Below are positions 16,615 to 25,754 of a stretch of 64,000 nucleotides of DNA, piece after piece. Under the pieces are notes generated by a model. It made no database searches. It had not been told where the DNA came from and saw nothing but the letters and a program-made list of their open reading frames with translations. The position numbers were made by a program, and so were the translations under genes. This DNA comes from CAVYXF01 sp963772335. GTDB taxonomy: Bacteria > Pseudomonadota > Alphaproteobacteria > Rhizobiales > Rhodomicrobiaceae. Each line of letters begins with the position of its first letter. Position 1 is the stretch's first letter. The stretch is taken from contig CAVYXF010000008.1 in NCBI GenBank assembly GCA_963772335.1, forward strand, positions 1-64,000, read 5' to 3'.

Positions 16615-17716
16615 GGAGCACGTCGATCGCGCCTGCATCGAGATCAAGAATCTCTACAAGATCTTTGGGCAGGCAGGCGCCCGCTATCTCGACGCCGTGA
16701 AGGATGGCATGTCGAAAACCGAGCTCATGCATCGTCATATGCATGTGCTTGGCCTCAAGGACATTACGCTCAGCATGCCGGCCGGCTGCATCCAGGTGAT
16801 CATGGGGCTGTCGGGGTCGGGCAAATCCACCCTCATTCGTCACATCAACCGGCTGATCGAGCCGACGGCCGGGCAGATCCTGGTGAATGGCATCGATGTC
16901 GTCAGCCTCGCCCCAAAGGACCTGCAGGAGTTTCGGCGCCATGAGACCGCGATGGTGTTTCAGAAATTCGCCCTGCTTCCGCATCGAACGGTGCTCAACA
17001 ACACCATTTACGGACTGGAAGTTCAGGGTCTCCCGCGCGCGAAGCAGATCGAGGCGGGGATGCGATGGATCGAGCGTGTGGGGCTGAAGGGGTTCGAAAA
17101 CCATTACCCCAGCCAGCTCTCCGGCGGCATGCAGCAGCGGGTCGGGCTGGCGCGCGCACTCACCAACGACGCGCCGATCCTCCTCATGGACGAGGCCTAT
17201 TCTGCGCTCGATCCCCTTATCCGCATGGACATGCAGACCGTGCTGCTCGATCTGCAGAGGGAGATCAAGAAAACCATTGTCTTCATCACCCACGACCTCG
17301 ACGAGGCTCTTCGGCTCGGCGATCAGATCGCAATCCTGCGCGACGGCGAGGTGATTCAGCAGGGCACCAGCCAGGACATCGTGCTTCGACCGGCCGATGA
17401 TTATATCGCCAGCTTCGCCAAAGAGGTCAATCGCGGTCGGGTGCTCCAAGTCGAAGCCATCATGACTCCCCTCAACGGAACGGCACTTCGCACAGCAACG
17501 ACCGTCGCCGCAGACGCGTCGCTGGAGATGGCCGCGCGGATCCTCACCCAGGCCAGTGAGAACCACGTCGTCGTGGTTGACAAGATGCGTAAGCCCATCG
17601 GCCAAATCAGCCTTCAGCAGATCGCCCGCGCGATGGTAACGCCGACTGACGCGCATCAGCGTCCTCATCTGCAGGATCTAGTCGATGCCGAAAGCAAGGC
17701 AGGCGTCCCTGCATAA
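16607..17716 (+). CDS. Glycine betaine/proline ABC transporter ATP-binding protein with CBS domain
   Basis: A 369-residue OpuAA/ProV-type ATPase. It has Walker A MGLSGSGKSTLIRHINRL, signature LSGGMQQRVGLAR, Walker B PILLMDEAYSALDP and H-loop VFITHDLDEAL. The N-terminal extension (IEIKNLYKIFGQAGARYLDA) precedes the core as in ProV. The C-terminal region (about 280-350) resembles a CBS module (ASENHVVVVDKMRKPIGQIS), which gates OpuA transport by ionic strength or nucleotides. In Walker B the residue after DEA is Y, a mild departure from the common DEAFSALDP. Confidence 0.9.
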   Translation: MFEEHVDRACIEIKNLYKIFGQAGARYLDAVKDGMSKTELMHRHMHVLGLKDITLSMPAGCIQVIMGLSGSGKSTLIRHINRLIEPTAGQILVNGIDVVSLAPKDLQEFRRHETAMVFQKFALLPHRTVLNNTIYGLEVQGLPRAKQIEAGMRWIERVGLKGFENHYPSQLSGGMQQRVGLARALTNDAPILLMDEAYSALDPLIRMDMQTVLLDLQREIKKTIVFITHDLDEALRLGDQIAILRDGEVIQQGTSQDIVLRPADDYIASFAKEVNRGRVLQVEAIMTPLNGTALRTATTVAADASLEMAARILTQASENHVVVVDKMRKPIGQISLQQIARAMVTPTDAHQRPHLQDLVDAESKAGVPA

Positions 17717-17773
17717 TCGCGCTGTCAATATCCGGAATGGCTCTCGAACGGCGCTATTGTACTCGGCGACGCT

Positions 17774-20200
17774 TCACGCGGCGTTGACCGGCGTATGTAT
17801 CTTGCTGTGGAGCAGTCCAGCGATTTTGCCTGCTGGAACAGCCTTACTGAACAGGAAGCCCTGCATTTCGGTGCAGCCTTCAGCGCGTATCTGATCCATC
17901 TGTTCTTCGGTCTCGACGCCTTCGGCGGTGATCTCAATTCCCAAGCTCGCTCCGAGCATTGCGATCGCGCGCACCATTGCCACCGCGTTAATATTTGCTG
18001 CCGACAAGTCGCTGACAAAGCTGCGATCGATCTTGATTCTGTCGAACGGGAATTTGCGCAAATAGCTTAAAGAAGAGTAGCCGGTGCCGAAGTCATCGAG
18101 CGCAAGCCGCACACCGGCGGCATGCAGCTGCATCAGCGTGTCAGAGGCACTTTGCTCGTCATGCAGCACGATGGACTCGGTGATTTCCAACTCAAGCCGA
18201 TCTGCTGCGATGCCGGCTTCGGCAAGCGTGCCGACAATGAACGGGACCAGATTGCGAGACCTGAATTGAGCGGGCGAGAGGTTGATGGCAATCTTCAGGT
18301 TCTCGGGCCAGCTTGCCGCGTCCAGGCAGGCCTGCCGCAGCACCCATTCGCCGATCGGCACGATAAGTCCCGTTTCTTCAGCCAGGGGAATGAAATCGGC
18401 GGGTGAAACGAGCCCGCGATCGGGATGCGCCCAGCGCAGCAGTGCTTCGAAGCCGCAGATCCTGTCCTGCTCGACATTGATCAGCGGCTGGTAGTGCAGA
18501 GTGAATTCACCATTGGGCAGCGCGCTGCGCAAATCGCGTTCAAAGCTTCGCCGCGCCTGCATACGCTGATCCATTCCCGGCTCGTAGAAATGATAACCGC
18601 TACCATCATTCTTCGCTCGGTAGAGTGCTAGATCGGCATTTGTCAGCAGCTGATCCGGATCAACACCGTCCTGTGGTCCGATGGCGATGCCGATGCTCGT
18701 GCCAATAACCACTTGATGTCCGCCAAGGGCGTATGGCGCGCTGATCTCCTCATGTATCCGCCGGGCGAGCGTGGCTGTTTCATTGGCATCATTGATGACG
18801 CCCTGCACGATGGCGAACTCGTCGCCGCCAAATCGCGCAATCGTATCCGTCTCGCGCGTGCAGCCGCGTAGCCGCTCCGCAACGCTTTTCAGAAGTGCAT
18901 CGCCGATTGGATGACCGAGCGTGTCGTTGATCTCTTTGAAGCGGTCCAAGTCCAGCGCCAAGACCGCGACGCTTCGGTTGCTGCGTCGCTCCCGTTTCAG
19001 CGCTTCGTCGAGCCGTTCGCGAAACAGAGCTCTGTTGGGAAGATCAGTCAGGACATCGTGATGAGCCATGTGGATGATACGTGCCTCAGCTCTCTTGCGC
19101 TCCGTGATGTCAACCACGGCAACCAGTGCCGCGGCGGTGCCACGATAGTTGAGAGCACGTGAAAACACGACAGCCTCAAGGATTGTGCCATCTGCCTTGA
19201 GATGCTGCCAGATCTCCTCGCCGAACGACTCGCCGCCTGATTGCTCCAAGAACTCGACAATAGCGCTGTGCGCCTCCTGTGGGCGGACATCGAGTATGGT
19301 CATCGCAAGGAACTGCTCGCGGCTGTAGCCATAAAGGTTCACCGCCGCGTCGTTGACCGATAAAAACCGCAGCGTCGCGCGATCGAATACCCACATCGGC
19401 ATTGGATTGCTTTCAAACAGCAGCCGGAAAGATGCCTCGCGCTGCTTGAGGTCGGCAATCCGGCTTCGCTCCTTGTCGGCTTCCAGCTCACGCGCCTCGA
19501 TGGCATTGCGTTTGAAGATTTCGATCGCGCCGGCGACCTGCGTGAGTTCGTCACTCCCCTCTTTGGGTATCTCGATGTCTAGATTGCCGCTGGCCAAGGC
19601 AAGGATGGCCTCGTTCAGCCGGCCCAGTCTCACCAGCAATCCCTGTCCGACGTAAAGCCAGGCAAACACGATCGCTGAGCCAAGACTCAAGAGGGCGAGC
19701 GCCATCAGCAGAGATTGACTATGCGTAATCGCTGTTCGTGCTGCGCCGACCGCTGTCGCTGTCGCCGCCTCTGCCATGCGCACCGAGGCCTGCACCTGCG
19801 CCGTTAAAGCAGCGGCTTTGGCCTGGCTGGCGCTGATCTGCGCCCAACCGGCGTCGATCGCCTCCAGCTCGTTGCGGCGCGCTTCAAAAAGATCGTTCGC
19901 ATCATCGCCGAGCGCTAGGAGTACTTCGACAGCCGACCGGAGCGTATTCGCACTCCTGATCTTTTTAAAGGCCGCGAGTGCTTTTCGTGCCCGCGCGCTC
20001 GCCGCAGTCATGCGATCGCGCAGCGGAGGCAACAGTTCGCGGCTCGGGCACAGTGAGACCTCCATCAGCAGCCTGAGCGTAACCTGGCTTTCGGCGCGGA
20101 TATCCGACAACTGCCGCAGAACGGAGGTGTTCGCTTGAGCGTCGCTTACGCTATTCGCTGTATCCGGCCTTTGTGGATCGGCGAGGGAACTCCAAACCAA
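17774..20200 (-). CDS. GGDEF-EAL cyclic-di-GMP protein with HAMP and PAS (N-terminus in another frame)
   Basis: An 808-residue frame: periplasmic-type helical region (about 20-160), one transmembrane helix (about 164-188), HAMP-like linker (RLGRLNEAILALASGNLDIE), PAS domain (about 255-370, FESNPMPMWVFDRATLRFLS), GGDEF domain with intact ARFGGDEFA (near 456-463), and EAL domain with intact GFEALLRWAHPD. Both catalytic signatures are present, so it could make and break c-di-GMP; often one of the two dominates. Its first codons overlap the end of the upstream frame, which carries the first membrane helix, so the natural gene is probably about 1000 codons split by an indel near 20180-20195. Confidence 0.85.
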   Translation of the reverse strand: MVWSSLADPQRPDTANSVSDAQANTSVLRQLSDIRAESQVTLRLLMEVSLCPSRELLPPLRDRMTAASARARKALAAFKKIRSANTLRSAVEVLLALGDDANDLFEARRNELEAIDAGWAQISASQAKAAALTAQVQASVRMAEAATATAVGAARTAITHSQSLLMALALLSLGSAIVFAWLYVGQGLLVRLGRLNEAILALASGNLDIEIPKEGSDELTQVAGAIEIFKRNAIEARELEADKERSRIADLKQREASFRLLFESNPMPMWVFDRATLRFLSVNDAAVNLYGYSREQFLAMTILDVRPQEAHSAIVEFLEQSGGESFGEEIWQHLKADGTILEAVVFSRALNYRGTAAALVAVVDITERKRAEARIIHMAHHDVLTDLPNRALFRERLDEALKRERRSNRSVAVLALDLDRFKEINDTLGHPIGDALLKSVAERLRGCTRETDTIARFGGDEFAIVQGVINDANETATLARRIHEEISAPYALGGHQVVIGTSIGIAIGPQDGVDPDQLLTNADLALYRAKNDGSGYHFYEPGMDQRMQARRSFERDLRSALPNGEFTLHYQPLINVEQDRICGFEALLRWAHPDRGLVSPADFIPLAEETGLIVPIGEWVLRQACLDAASWPENLKIAINLSPAQFRSRNLVPFIVGTLAEAGIAADRLELEITESIVLHDEQSASDTLMQLHAAGVRLALDDFGTGYSSLSYLRKFPFDRIKIDRSFVSDLSAANINAVAMVRAIAMLGASLGIEITAEGVETEEQMDQIRAEGCTEMQGFLFSKAVPAGKIAGLLHSKIHTPVNAA

Positions 20201-20744
20201 TGGCTAAGTTGAACTGGGCGTCATCGAGCAGCGGCGCTAATTGCTCAACAATGCGCTGATGCGCCACGATGGCCTGGTCGACCAGCGCCTTTCGCGCAGC
20301 GCGCGCCGACAAACGGCGTTCGACGGCCACGGCCAGCCCGTCGGTACTGGACATAAAATCGTCGGCGCTGGCTCGCAGCTCGGCCAGCCCCTCCATTGTC
20401 GCGCTCATTTCGAGATATTTGGCCTTGAGCTGCTCCACGATCGTCAACAGCGCGGCTTTATCATCCGCCGCTCCGAGAGCCGTTACGATCATTGAGGATT
20501 CGGCGGCCTGGCGCGCAAAGGTCAACGCCCGGCTCATCACGGGAATGCCGCCAGTCTCAATGTGATGCAGATTTCGACCGATATAGTTGTAGGAGAAGAA
20601 TGCGACGATGCTGGCAAGCAAGGTCAGACTGGCCACGCCGACGAAGGCGCTAATCAGTCGCGTCCTGATGGTAAGCCGGTTTATATTGCTTAGCCAGCGG
20701 ACAAGGCTTGTGCGTCCGCTCATCGGTGCTGCCCACCGCAACAT
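20151..20744 (-). CDS. N-terminal sensor portion of the GGDEF-EAL protein, frame-separated
   Basis: About 197 residues from ATG 20744 (or 20723). A basic stretch (NINRLTIRTRLISAF) leads into a transmembrane helix (VGVASLTLLASIVAFFSYNY), then a helical periplasmic sensor region rich in Ala and Leu. It ends out of frame (LAIGLEFPRRSTKAGYSE), while the sister frame continues the expected helix (SSLADPQRPDTANSVSDA). The two frames overlap over 20151-20200. One indel there would restore a two-helix membrane sensor joined to HAMP-PAS-GGDEF-EAL. Real inactivation or a sequencing error are both possible. Confidence 0.7.
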   Translation of the reverse strand: MLRWAAPMSGRTSLVRWLSNINRLTIRTRLISAFVGVASLTLLASIVAFFSYNYIGRNLHHIETGGIPVMSRALTFARQAAESSMIVTALGAADDKAALLTIVEQLKAKYLEMSATMEGLAELRASADDFMSSTDGLAVAVERRLSARAARKALVDQAIVAHQRIVEQLAPLLDDAQFNLAIGLEFPRRSTKAGYSE

Positions 20745-21384
20745 ACTGTTGGCGGCAGGCTGATGATTGATTGGCCAATCGCTGGAATGAATCTCCTGCC
20801 AACTGGTGATCGCCTGTACGCACAGGCGAGCTCGACCGGCGCGGCTTGCCAGGCGTGCCGATCCGGCGGAACCACATCTGTGTCCGGTGCGCCGTGACCA
20901 ACCCTCGTGGGTGCCGCGACGGCGCTCCGCGATTGCAAACGAACCGGCAGCGTCGCGCACCAGGGCAAGCAGCACAAGCCGTGCAGCTGCTCTATCGCCG
21001 TCCCGGTTGGTGCTGTGCGAATACGCTTAACCATTGCCGTCCTCTTGGTACGTAATCATCCTCCAGACGCATTACTGGTCAATTAAATGACCGCAGCACA
21101 TTGGACGGCGGCGTCATCGAGAACCTGTGGATTCGCTTATACGGCTTGAGCCACACACTTGATTGATGGGGACCCTGGCATCTGCGTCATCTGGCAGCAG
21201 CCCCTGGATGGCGCTGCGCGCCTGCGACATCAGTGGCCAAAGAGAGTGCGTTCGACTTCGGAAAGGCACATGCGGGGCGACGGTACCCCACGCCGATGAC
21301 CCGCACTGCTTCGGACAGTTAGCCTTCGAACCGACCTGCTGCCTCGGCCACCCGCTCGTCCCCCTTCGGTGGGTATTCGCGAAC
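20745..21384. other. Gene-poor stretch between GGDEF-EAL gene and ABC permease
   Basis: No convincing gene was found. It should hold the GGDEF-EAL promoter. A short plus-strand stretch near 21100-21150 reads GGVIENLWIRLYG, faintly like the VDNVFIENLWRSVKYE motif of IS3-type integrase cores, which may be a tiny transposase remnant. Confidence 0.35.
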
Positions 21385-22182
21385 CTATTCCGGCCTAACC
21401 CGATCATTCCGCTCGCGCCGCCAGCGCAGTAAGGCCGCAGCGCTCACCAGCACCAGCGTACTGAGTATCAGCAGCAGCGCGGAGGCGGCCACTGCAGGGC
21501 TGATATTCTCGCGGATGCTCGCAAACATTTGCCGCGCGAGCGTGCGCTGGTTAGGCCCCGCGACGAACAGCGTAATCACCACCTCGTCGAGCGAAGTGGC
21601 GAAGGCGAACACCCCGCCGGAGATGATGCCCGGCAGAGCCAGCGGCAGCGTCACCCGCCGGAATACGGTCCATGGCGTGGCGCCCAGGCTCATGGCGGCA
21701 CGCTCGAGGGACGGATTGATGCCCAGCAGCGAGGCGGAGACCGAGACCACCACAAACGGCACGCAAAGCACGCTATGCGCCAGGATTACGCCGAGATAGC
21801 TCGAGGCCAGCCCAAGGCGCACGAACAGGATCTGCATACCGATGCCCAGCACCACGGCGGGCACGACCATCGGCAGCAGGAACAGGGTGCGGAACACGCC
21901 TGCAAAGGGCAGCGCACTGCCGCGCAGGCCGAGCGCGGCCAGCGTCCCCAGCACGAGGGAGAGCAGCGTCGCGCTGGAGCCGATGATCAGGCTGTTGCCG
22001 ATCGAGCGCCGCCAGGTGGGGTCGATGACGAGCTGGTCGAACCAGCGCAGCGAATAGGTTTCGATCGGATAGTTCAAGAACGTGCTGGAGGTGAAGGCAA
22101 GCGGCACGATGGCGACGATCGGCGCGAGCAGAAACAGCACGATGGCGGTGCCGAACAGCGCTTGCGCAATCCGCACACCCAT
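21385..22182 (-). CDS. PotC-type ABC transporter permease
   Basis: A 265-residue inner-membrane permease with about six hydrophobic helices and the EAA loop RAAMSLGATPWTVFRRVTLP followed by LALPGIISG. Last gene of a four-gene minus-strand importer operon (SBP 25535, ATPase 24413, permease 23355, this gene); it starts 4 bp after the preceding permease. The family imports polyamines, opines, GABA-like compounds and related cations; the substrate is not clear from sequence. Confidence 0.85.
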   Translation of the reverse strand: MGVRIAQALFGTAIVLFLLAPIVAIVPLAFTSSTFLNYPIETYSLRWFDQLVIDPTWRRSIGNSLIIGSSATLLSLVLGTLAALGLRGSALPFAGVFRTLFLLPMVVPAVVLGIGMQILFVRLGLASSYLGVILAHSVLCVPFVVVSVSASLLGINPSLERAAMSLGATPWTVFRRVTLPLALPGIISGGVFAFATSLDEVVITLFVAGPNQRTLARQMFASIRENISPAVAASALLLILSTLVLVSAAALLRWRRERNDRVRPE

Positions 22183-22185
22183 AGC

Positions 22186-23355
22186 TTACGTCCCCAGCAC
22201 CGGCTTGGATTGCGAGAGCCGTCCATAGACCGTGTATAGCAGCAGCGTGACCAGCAGCAGCACGAGGCCGAGCGCGCCGGCCATGCCCCAATTCGCCGTG
22301 CCGGTGGCATAGAACGCGATCACCGAGGAGATCATCTGGTCGTCGGCGCCGCCAACCAGCGCCGGCGTGATGTAGTACCCGGTCGCAACCATGAAGACGA
22401 GCAGAGCACCGGAATAGACGCCGGGCAGGCTGAGCGGCAGCAGCACCCGCCAGAACGCGCGCAAGGGCGGGGCACCCATCGACGCCGCCGCGGGCATCAG
22501 GTTCTTCGGGATGGCGATCACCACGCTGTAGATCGGCAGCACCATGAACGGCAGCAGCACATGCGTCATCGCGATCAACACGCCGGTGCGGTTGAAGATC
22601 AGCGGCAGTGGCGCGCTGATCAGTCCGAGCCCGATCAGCGCCTTATTGATGAGGCCCTCGTTCTGTAGCAGCACCAGCCAGGCGGCCGTGCGCACCAGGA
22701 GTGAGGTCCAGAGCGGCAGCAGGACAGCGAGCAGCAGGACAGTGCGCTTCCAGCCGTTTACCGAGGCCGCAAGAATGCCATAGGGCAAGCCGATCGCCGC
22801 GCAGAGCAAGGTGACCATGCCGGCAACCAGCAATGTGCGAAGCATGATCAGCCGGTTGGCGGAGGCGGGCTCAGCAACGACGTCGCCGGATGGCTCGCGG
22901 CGAAGGTCAAGGGCGGCGAGCAGGTTGCGGTCGGTGTAGTGCGGCATCGCCGCGTTGATCACCGCCCAGGGCTGCGCCTGAGCCCATCGGGGATCAATGG
23001 CGGCGAGATCGACGGCCGCATCCGGAGCGGCATCGCGCACGCTACTGCGGCTGCGCGTCAGCAAAGTGCGGAAGCCGGGATAGTCGCTGTTCAGCCGGCG
23101 GACGGCATTGCCGAACACCTCCTGATCATCGCTGGCGCGCAAATCCTTGATGAGGGCCGCCCGCACTGCCTCGGGGGGCATGTCCGCGCCGTTCCAGCGC
23201 GACATTGCCTTTGCGGTGTAAGGCAGCGCCCGGCTCACGGTCTCGTCCTGCACGGCGGCGGAGACCATCATCCAGAGCGGCCAGAGGAACAGCGAGGCGA
23301 AGAAAATGAACAGCGGAGCTACCAGCGCGAAGGCGCGCAGCGCAGGCCGGCTCAT
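22186..23355 (-). CDS. PotB-type ABC transporter permease
   Basis: The start at 23355 (MSRPALRAFALVAPLFIFFA) overlaps the ATPase stop as ATGA. It is about 389 residues, longer than the usual 280-300, because of a soluble insert of about 120 residues between the first helix and the remaining helices (from about KAMSRWNGADMPPEAVRAAL to LLAALDLRREPS). The EAA loop is PAAASMGAPPLRAFWRVLLP. The insert is typical of a PotB subgroup in rhizobia and probably lies in the periplasm. Confidence 0.83.
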   Translation of the reverse strand: MSRPALRAFALVAPLFIFFASLFLWPLWMMVSAAVQDETVSRALPYTAKAMSRWNGADMPPEAVRAALIKDLRASDDQEVFGNAVRRLNSDYPGFRTLLTRSRSSVRDAAPDAAVDLAAIDPRWAQAQPWAVINAAMPHYTDRNLLAALDLRREPSGDVVAEPASANRLIMLRTLLVAGMVTLLCAAIGLPYGILAASVNGWKRTVLLLAVLLPLWTSLLVRTAAWLVLLQNEGLINKALIGLGLISAPLPLIFNRTGVLIAMTHVLLPFMVLPIYSVVIAIPKNLMPAAASMGAPPLRAFWRVLLPLSLPGVYSGALLVFMVATGYYITPALVGGADDQMISSVIAFYATGTANWGMAGALGLVLLLVTLLLYTVYGRLSQSKPVLGT

Positions 23356-24413
23356 GTCACCACCGCACAGTCTTCCGGCTGGAAACAGGCAAAGCCCGCG
23401 CGGCCTGGCGTCCAGCCCGCCGCCTGCCGGCCGCATTTCGACACCAGCGAAATCGCGCCGGCGGTCAGTTGCAGCCGCAGATGGTCGCCATGATAGACCG
23501 CATCCGCGATCGCGACCGGCAGCGCATTGCCGCCCTTGGCCTCGGCATTCAGCACGATCCGCTCGGGCCTGATCGAAATCGCGATCTTGTCGCCGACCTT
23601 GCGGTCGTGGCCCGGGACCAGCACCCGCGTCACACCGTCGTCGAGCACGGTCTCGGCGGTAGTGCCATCGAGGCTCGCGACCGTGCCTTCCATCAGATTG
23701 GTCTCGCCGATGAACTGGGCGACGAAGCGCGAGCGCGGCGCATCGTAGATGCCCTGCGGACTGTCGAGTTGCTCGATGCGCCCGCCATTCAGCACCGCGA
23801 TTCGATCGGACATGGTTAGCGCCTCGGACTGGTCATGGGTGACGAACACCACCGTGACACCGAGGCGGCGATGCAACTCGCGGATTTCGAGCTGCATGCT
23901 CTCACGAAGCTGCTTGTCGAGCGCGCCGAGCGGCTCGTCCATCAGGATCACGGTCGGCTCGAACACGAGCGCGCGGGTCAGCGCGACGCGCTGCTGCTGG
24001 CCGCCCGAGAGCTGCGACGGCTTGCGGTCAGCGAGATGGCTCAGGCGCACCATGTCCAGCGCCCTCGACACCCGTTCGGCGATCTCGTGACGCGGGCAGC
24101 GCCGCATCTCCAGCGGAAAGGCGACGTTCTCGCCGACGCTCATATGCGGAAACAGGGCGTAGTTCTGAAACACCACGCCCATCTGCCGCTTGTGCGGCGG
24201 CAATTGGTCGATGCGCTGGCCGTCGAGCAGGATGCGGCCGTCGCTTGGCGCCTCAAAGCCGGCCAGCATCATCAAGATGGTGGTCTTGCCCGAACCGGAC
24301 GGTCCAAGGAGGCTGAGGAATTCACCCTTGTTCACTTCGAGGTTCAGGTCATCGACCACCTGGATCGGACCGAAAACCTTCGAGATATGGTCAAAGCGAA
24401 TGAAGGCGGTCAT
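23352..24413 (-). CDS. PotA-type ABC transporter ATP-binding protein
   Basis: A 353-residue ATPase with Walker A LGPSGSGKTTILMMLAG, signature QLSGGQQQRVALTRAL, Walker B VILMDEPLGALDKQLRE and switch VTHDQSEALTMSDR. A C-terminal TOBE-like regulatory domain (about 270-350) follows. The stop overlaps the next permease start. It energises the importer encoded by the adjacent permeases and binding protein. Confidence 0.88.
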   Translation of the reverse strand: MTAFIRFDHISKVFGPIQVVDDLNLEVNKGEFLSLLGPSGSGKTTILMMLAGFEAPSDGRILLDGQRIDQLPPHKRQMGVVFQNYALFPHMSVGENVAFPLEMRRCPRHEIAERVSRALDMVRLSHLADRKPSQLSGGQQQRVALTRALVFEPTVILMDEPLGALDKQLRESMQLEIRELHRRLGVTVVFVTHDQSEALTMSDRIAVLNGGRIEQLDSPQGIYDAPRSRFVAQFIGETNLMEGTVASLDGTTAETVLDDGVTRVLVPGHDRKVGDKIAISIRPERIVLNAEAKGGNALPVAIADAVYHGDHLRLQLTAGAISLVSKCGRQAAGWTPGRAGFACFQPEDCAVVT

Positions 24414-24485
24414 TCATCCGTTTCTCTTGAATCCGGGCGAGGAAGACGCGCCACACGGCCGGCGCGTCTCATCATGGCGCGCCGG

Positions 24486-25535
24486 CTATTTCGCCAGCCA
24501 GGCATTAAAGCGCGTGGTCAGCGCCTCGACGTTGTCGACCCAGAAGTCGGCATCGAGCGCGATTTCCTGGGAGAGATTGTCCGGCGCCGTCGGCAGGTCC
24601 TTCTGCAGGTCAGCCGGAACTTCGCTCGCCGCCTGCTTGTTCGGTAGGCCGTAGGCGATGTATTGCGGCAGCTTCACCTGGTTCTCGGCCTTGCTGGCAA
24701 AGGCGATGAAATCGAAGGCGGCGTCCTTGTTCTCGGCGCCCTTCAGCACCACCCAGCTATCCAGCGCGTAGATGCCGCCGTTCCAGACGAATTTGAAGTT
24801 CTTCTTCTCGGCCTTGTTGATGCCGGTGATGCGGCCGTTATAGGCTGATGTCATCGCCACTTCGCCCGAGGCAAGCAGCGCCAGAGGCTGGGCACCGGAC
24901 TCCCACCAGACGATATTGGGTTTGAGCTCATCGAGCTTCTTGAACGCCCGATCGACGCCCTCCGGCGTGCGCAGCACCTTATAGATGTCGGCCTTGGCGA
25001 CGCCGTCGGCGAGCAGCGCGAATTCGAGCGCGTATTTCGGCCCCTTACGCAGGCCGCGCTTGCCGGGGAATTTGGTCACGTCCCAGAAATCGGCCCAGGA
25101 GGTCGGCCCGGTCTTCATCCGGTCGCCGTCATAGCTGATGCCGGTGGTCCACACGATCGCGCCCACGCCGCAATCAGTTACGGCACCGTCGAGGAACTTG
25201 TCCTTGCCGCCGAGCTTGGCCGGATCGAGCTTCTCGAACATGCCGTCGGCGCAGCCGATCGCCAACTCTTCCGCCTCGACCTGCACCGCGTCCCAATTCG
25301 GCGACCCGGCCTTCACCTTCGCTGCCAGCACGCCGATGCCGCCGTCCCAGCTCTCATCGAGCAGCGGCTTGCCCGACTGCTTGGCGAACGGCTCGAAATA
25401 GATCTTCTTCTGCGCATCCTGGTAGCTGCCGCCCCAAGAGACGACCGTTAGGTCTCGAGCAAGCGCGTCCTGCGCAGCTCCAGCGAGCGCGAGGACCGCG
25501 CAGCCCAAAATTGCAGTGATCTCAATTCGTTTCAT
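24486..25535 (-). CDS. PotD-type ABC transporter substrate-binding protein
   Basis: A 349-residue periplasmic protein with a signal peptide (MKRIEITAILGCAVLALAGA, processing near QDALA). Family features are LTVVSWGGSYQDAQKKIYFE, VEAEELAIGC and NIVWWESGAQPLALLASGEV. First gene of the minus-strand importer operon; it is divergent from the HisD-family gene across a 219-bp promoter region, so the two may be co-regulated and share a substrate pathway. Confidence 0.85.
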   Translation of the reverse strand: MKRIEITAILGCAVLALAGAAQDALARDLTVVSWGGSYQDAQKKIYFEPFAKQSGKPLLDESWDGGIGVLAAKVKAGSPNWDAVQVEAEELAIGCADGMFEKLDPAKLGGKDKFLDGAVTDCGVGAIVWTTGISYDGDRMKTGPTSWADFWDVTKFPGKRGLRKGPKYALEFALLADGVAKADIYKVLRTPEGVDRAFKKLDELKPNIVWWESGAQPLALLASGEVAMTSAYNGRITGINKAEKKNFKFVWNGGIYALDSWVVLKGAENKDAAFDFIAFASKAENQVKLPQYIAYGLPNKQAASEVPADLQKDLPTAPDNLSQEIALDADFWVDNVEALTTRFNAWLAK

Positions 25536-25591
25536 GCATCACCCCACAGGCTTGCCCAGCCAGGCCATTCGCGCCAAAATCGTGATCTGCA

Positions 25592-25609
25592 ATTGGAATA
25601 ATTTCCAAT
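25592..25609. promoter_or_regulatory. Candidate operator in the potD-like/hisD-like divergent promoter
   Basis: ATTGGAA-TAAT-TTCCAAT is a perfect 7-bp inverted repeat with a 4-bp centre, midway between the two divergent genes in an AT-rich patch. This is the layout expected of a dimeric regulator site. No local regulator gene was found. Confidence 0.45.
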
Positions 25610-25754
25610 CGCAGCAAGGGCAGTATACGTCAGAGTGCGGCGTTGAAAACATAATCCAATGGCGCAATTCGCTCCGCTTTCCACTGGTGGGGCGCAGATG
25701 TCGCACATACGGCCCGCGCGCCACTTGCATTCGCCTTAACCGTCCGGAGACCCG

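Noticed and set aside
16559..17668. A 369-codon minus-strand frame antisense to the betaine importer ATPase
   Set aside because: The ATPase on the plus strand has all motifs; the antisense frame is a shadow.
21100..21150. Possible IS3-type integrase fragment (GGVIENLWIRLYG)
   Set aside because: Only about 13 residues resemble the motif and no other transposase part or end is seen, so it is noted only in the gap entry.
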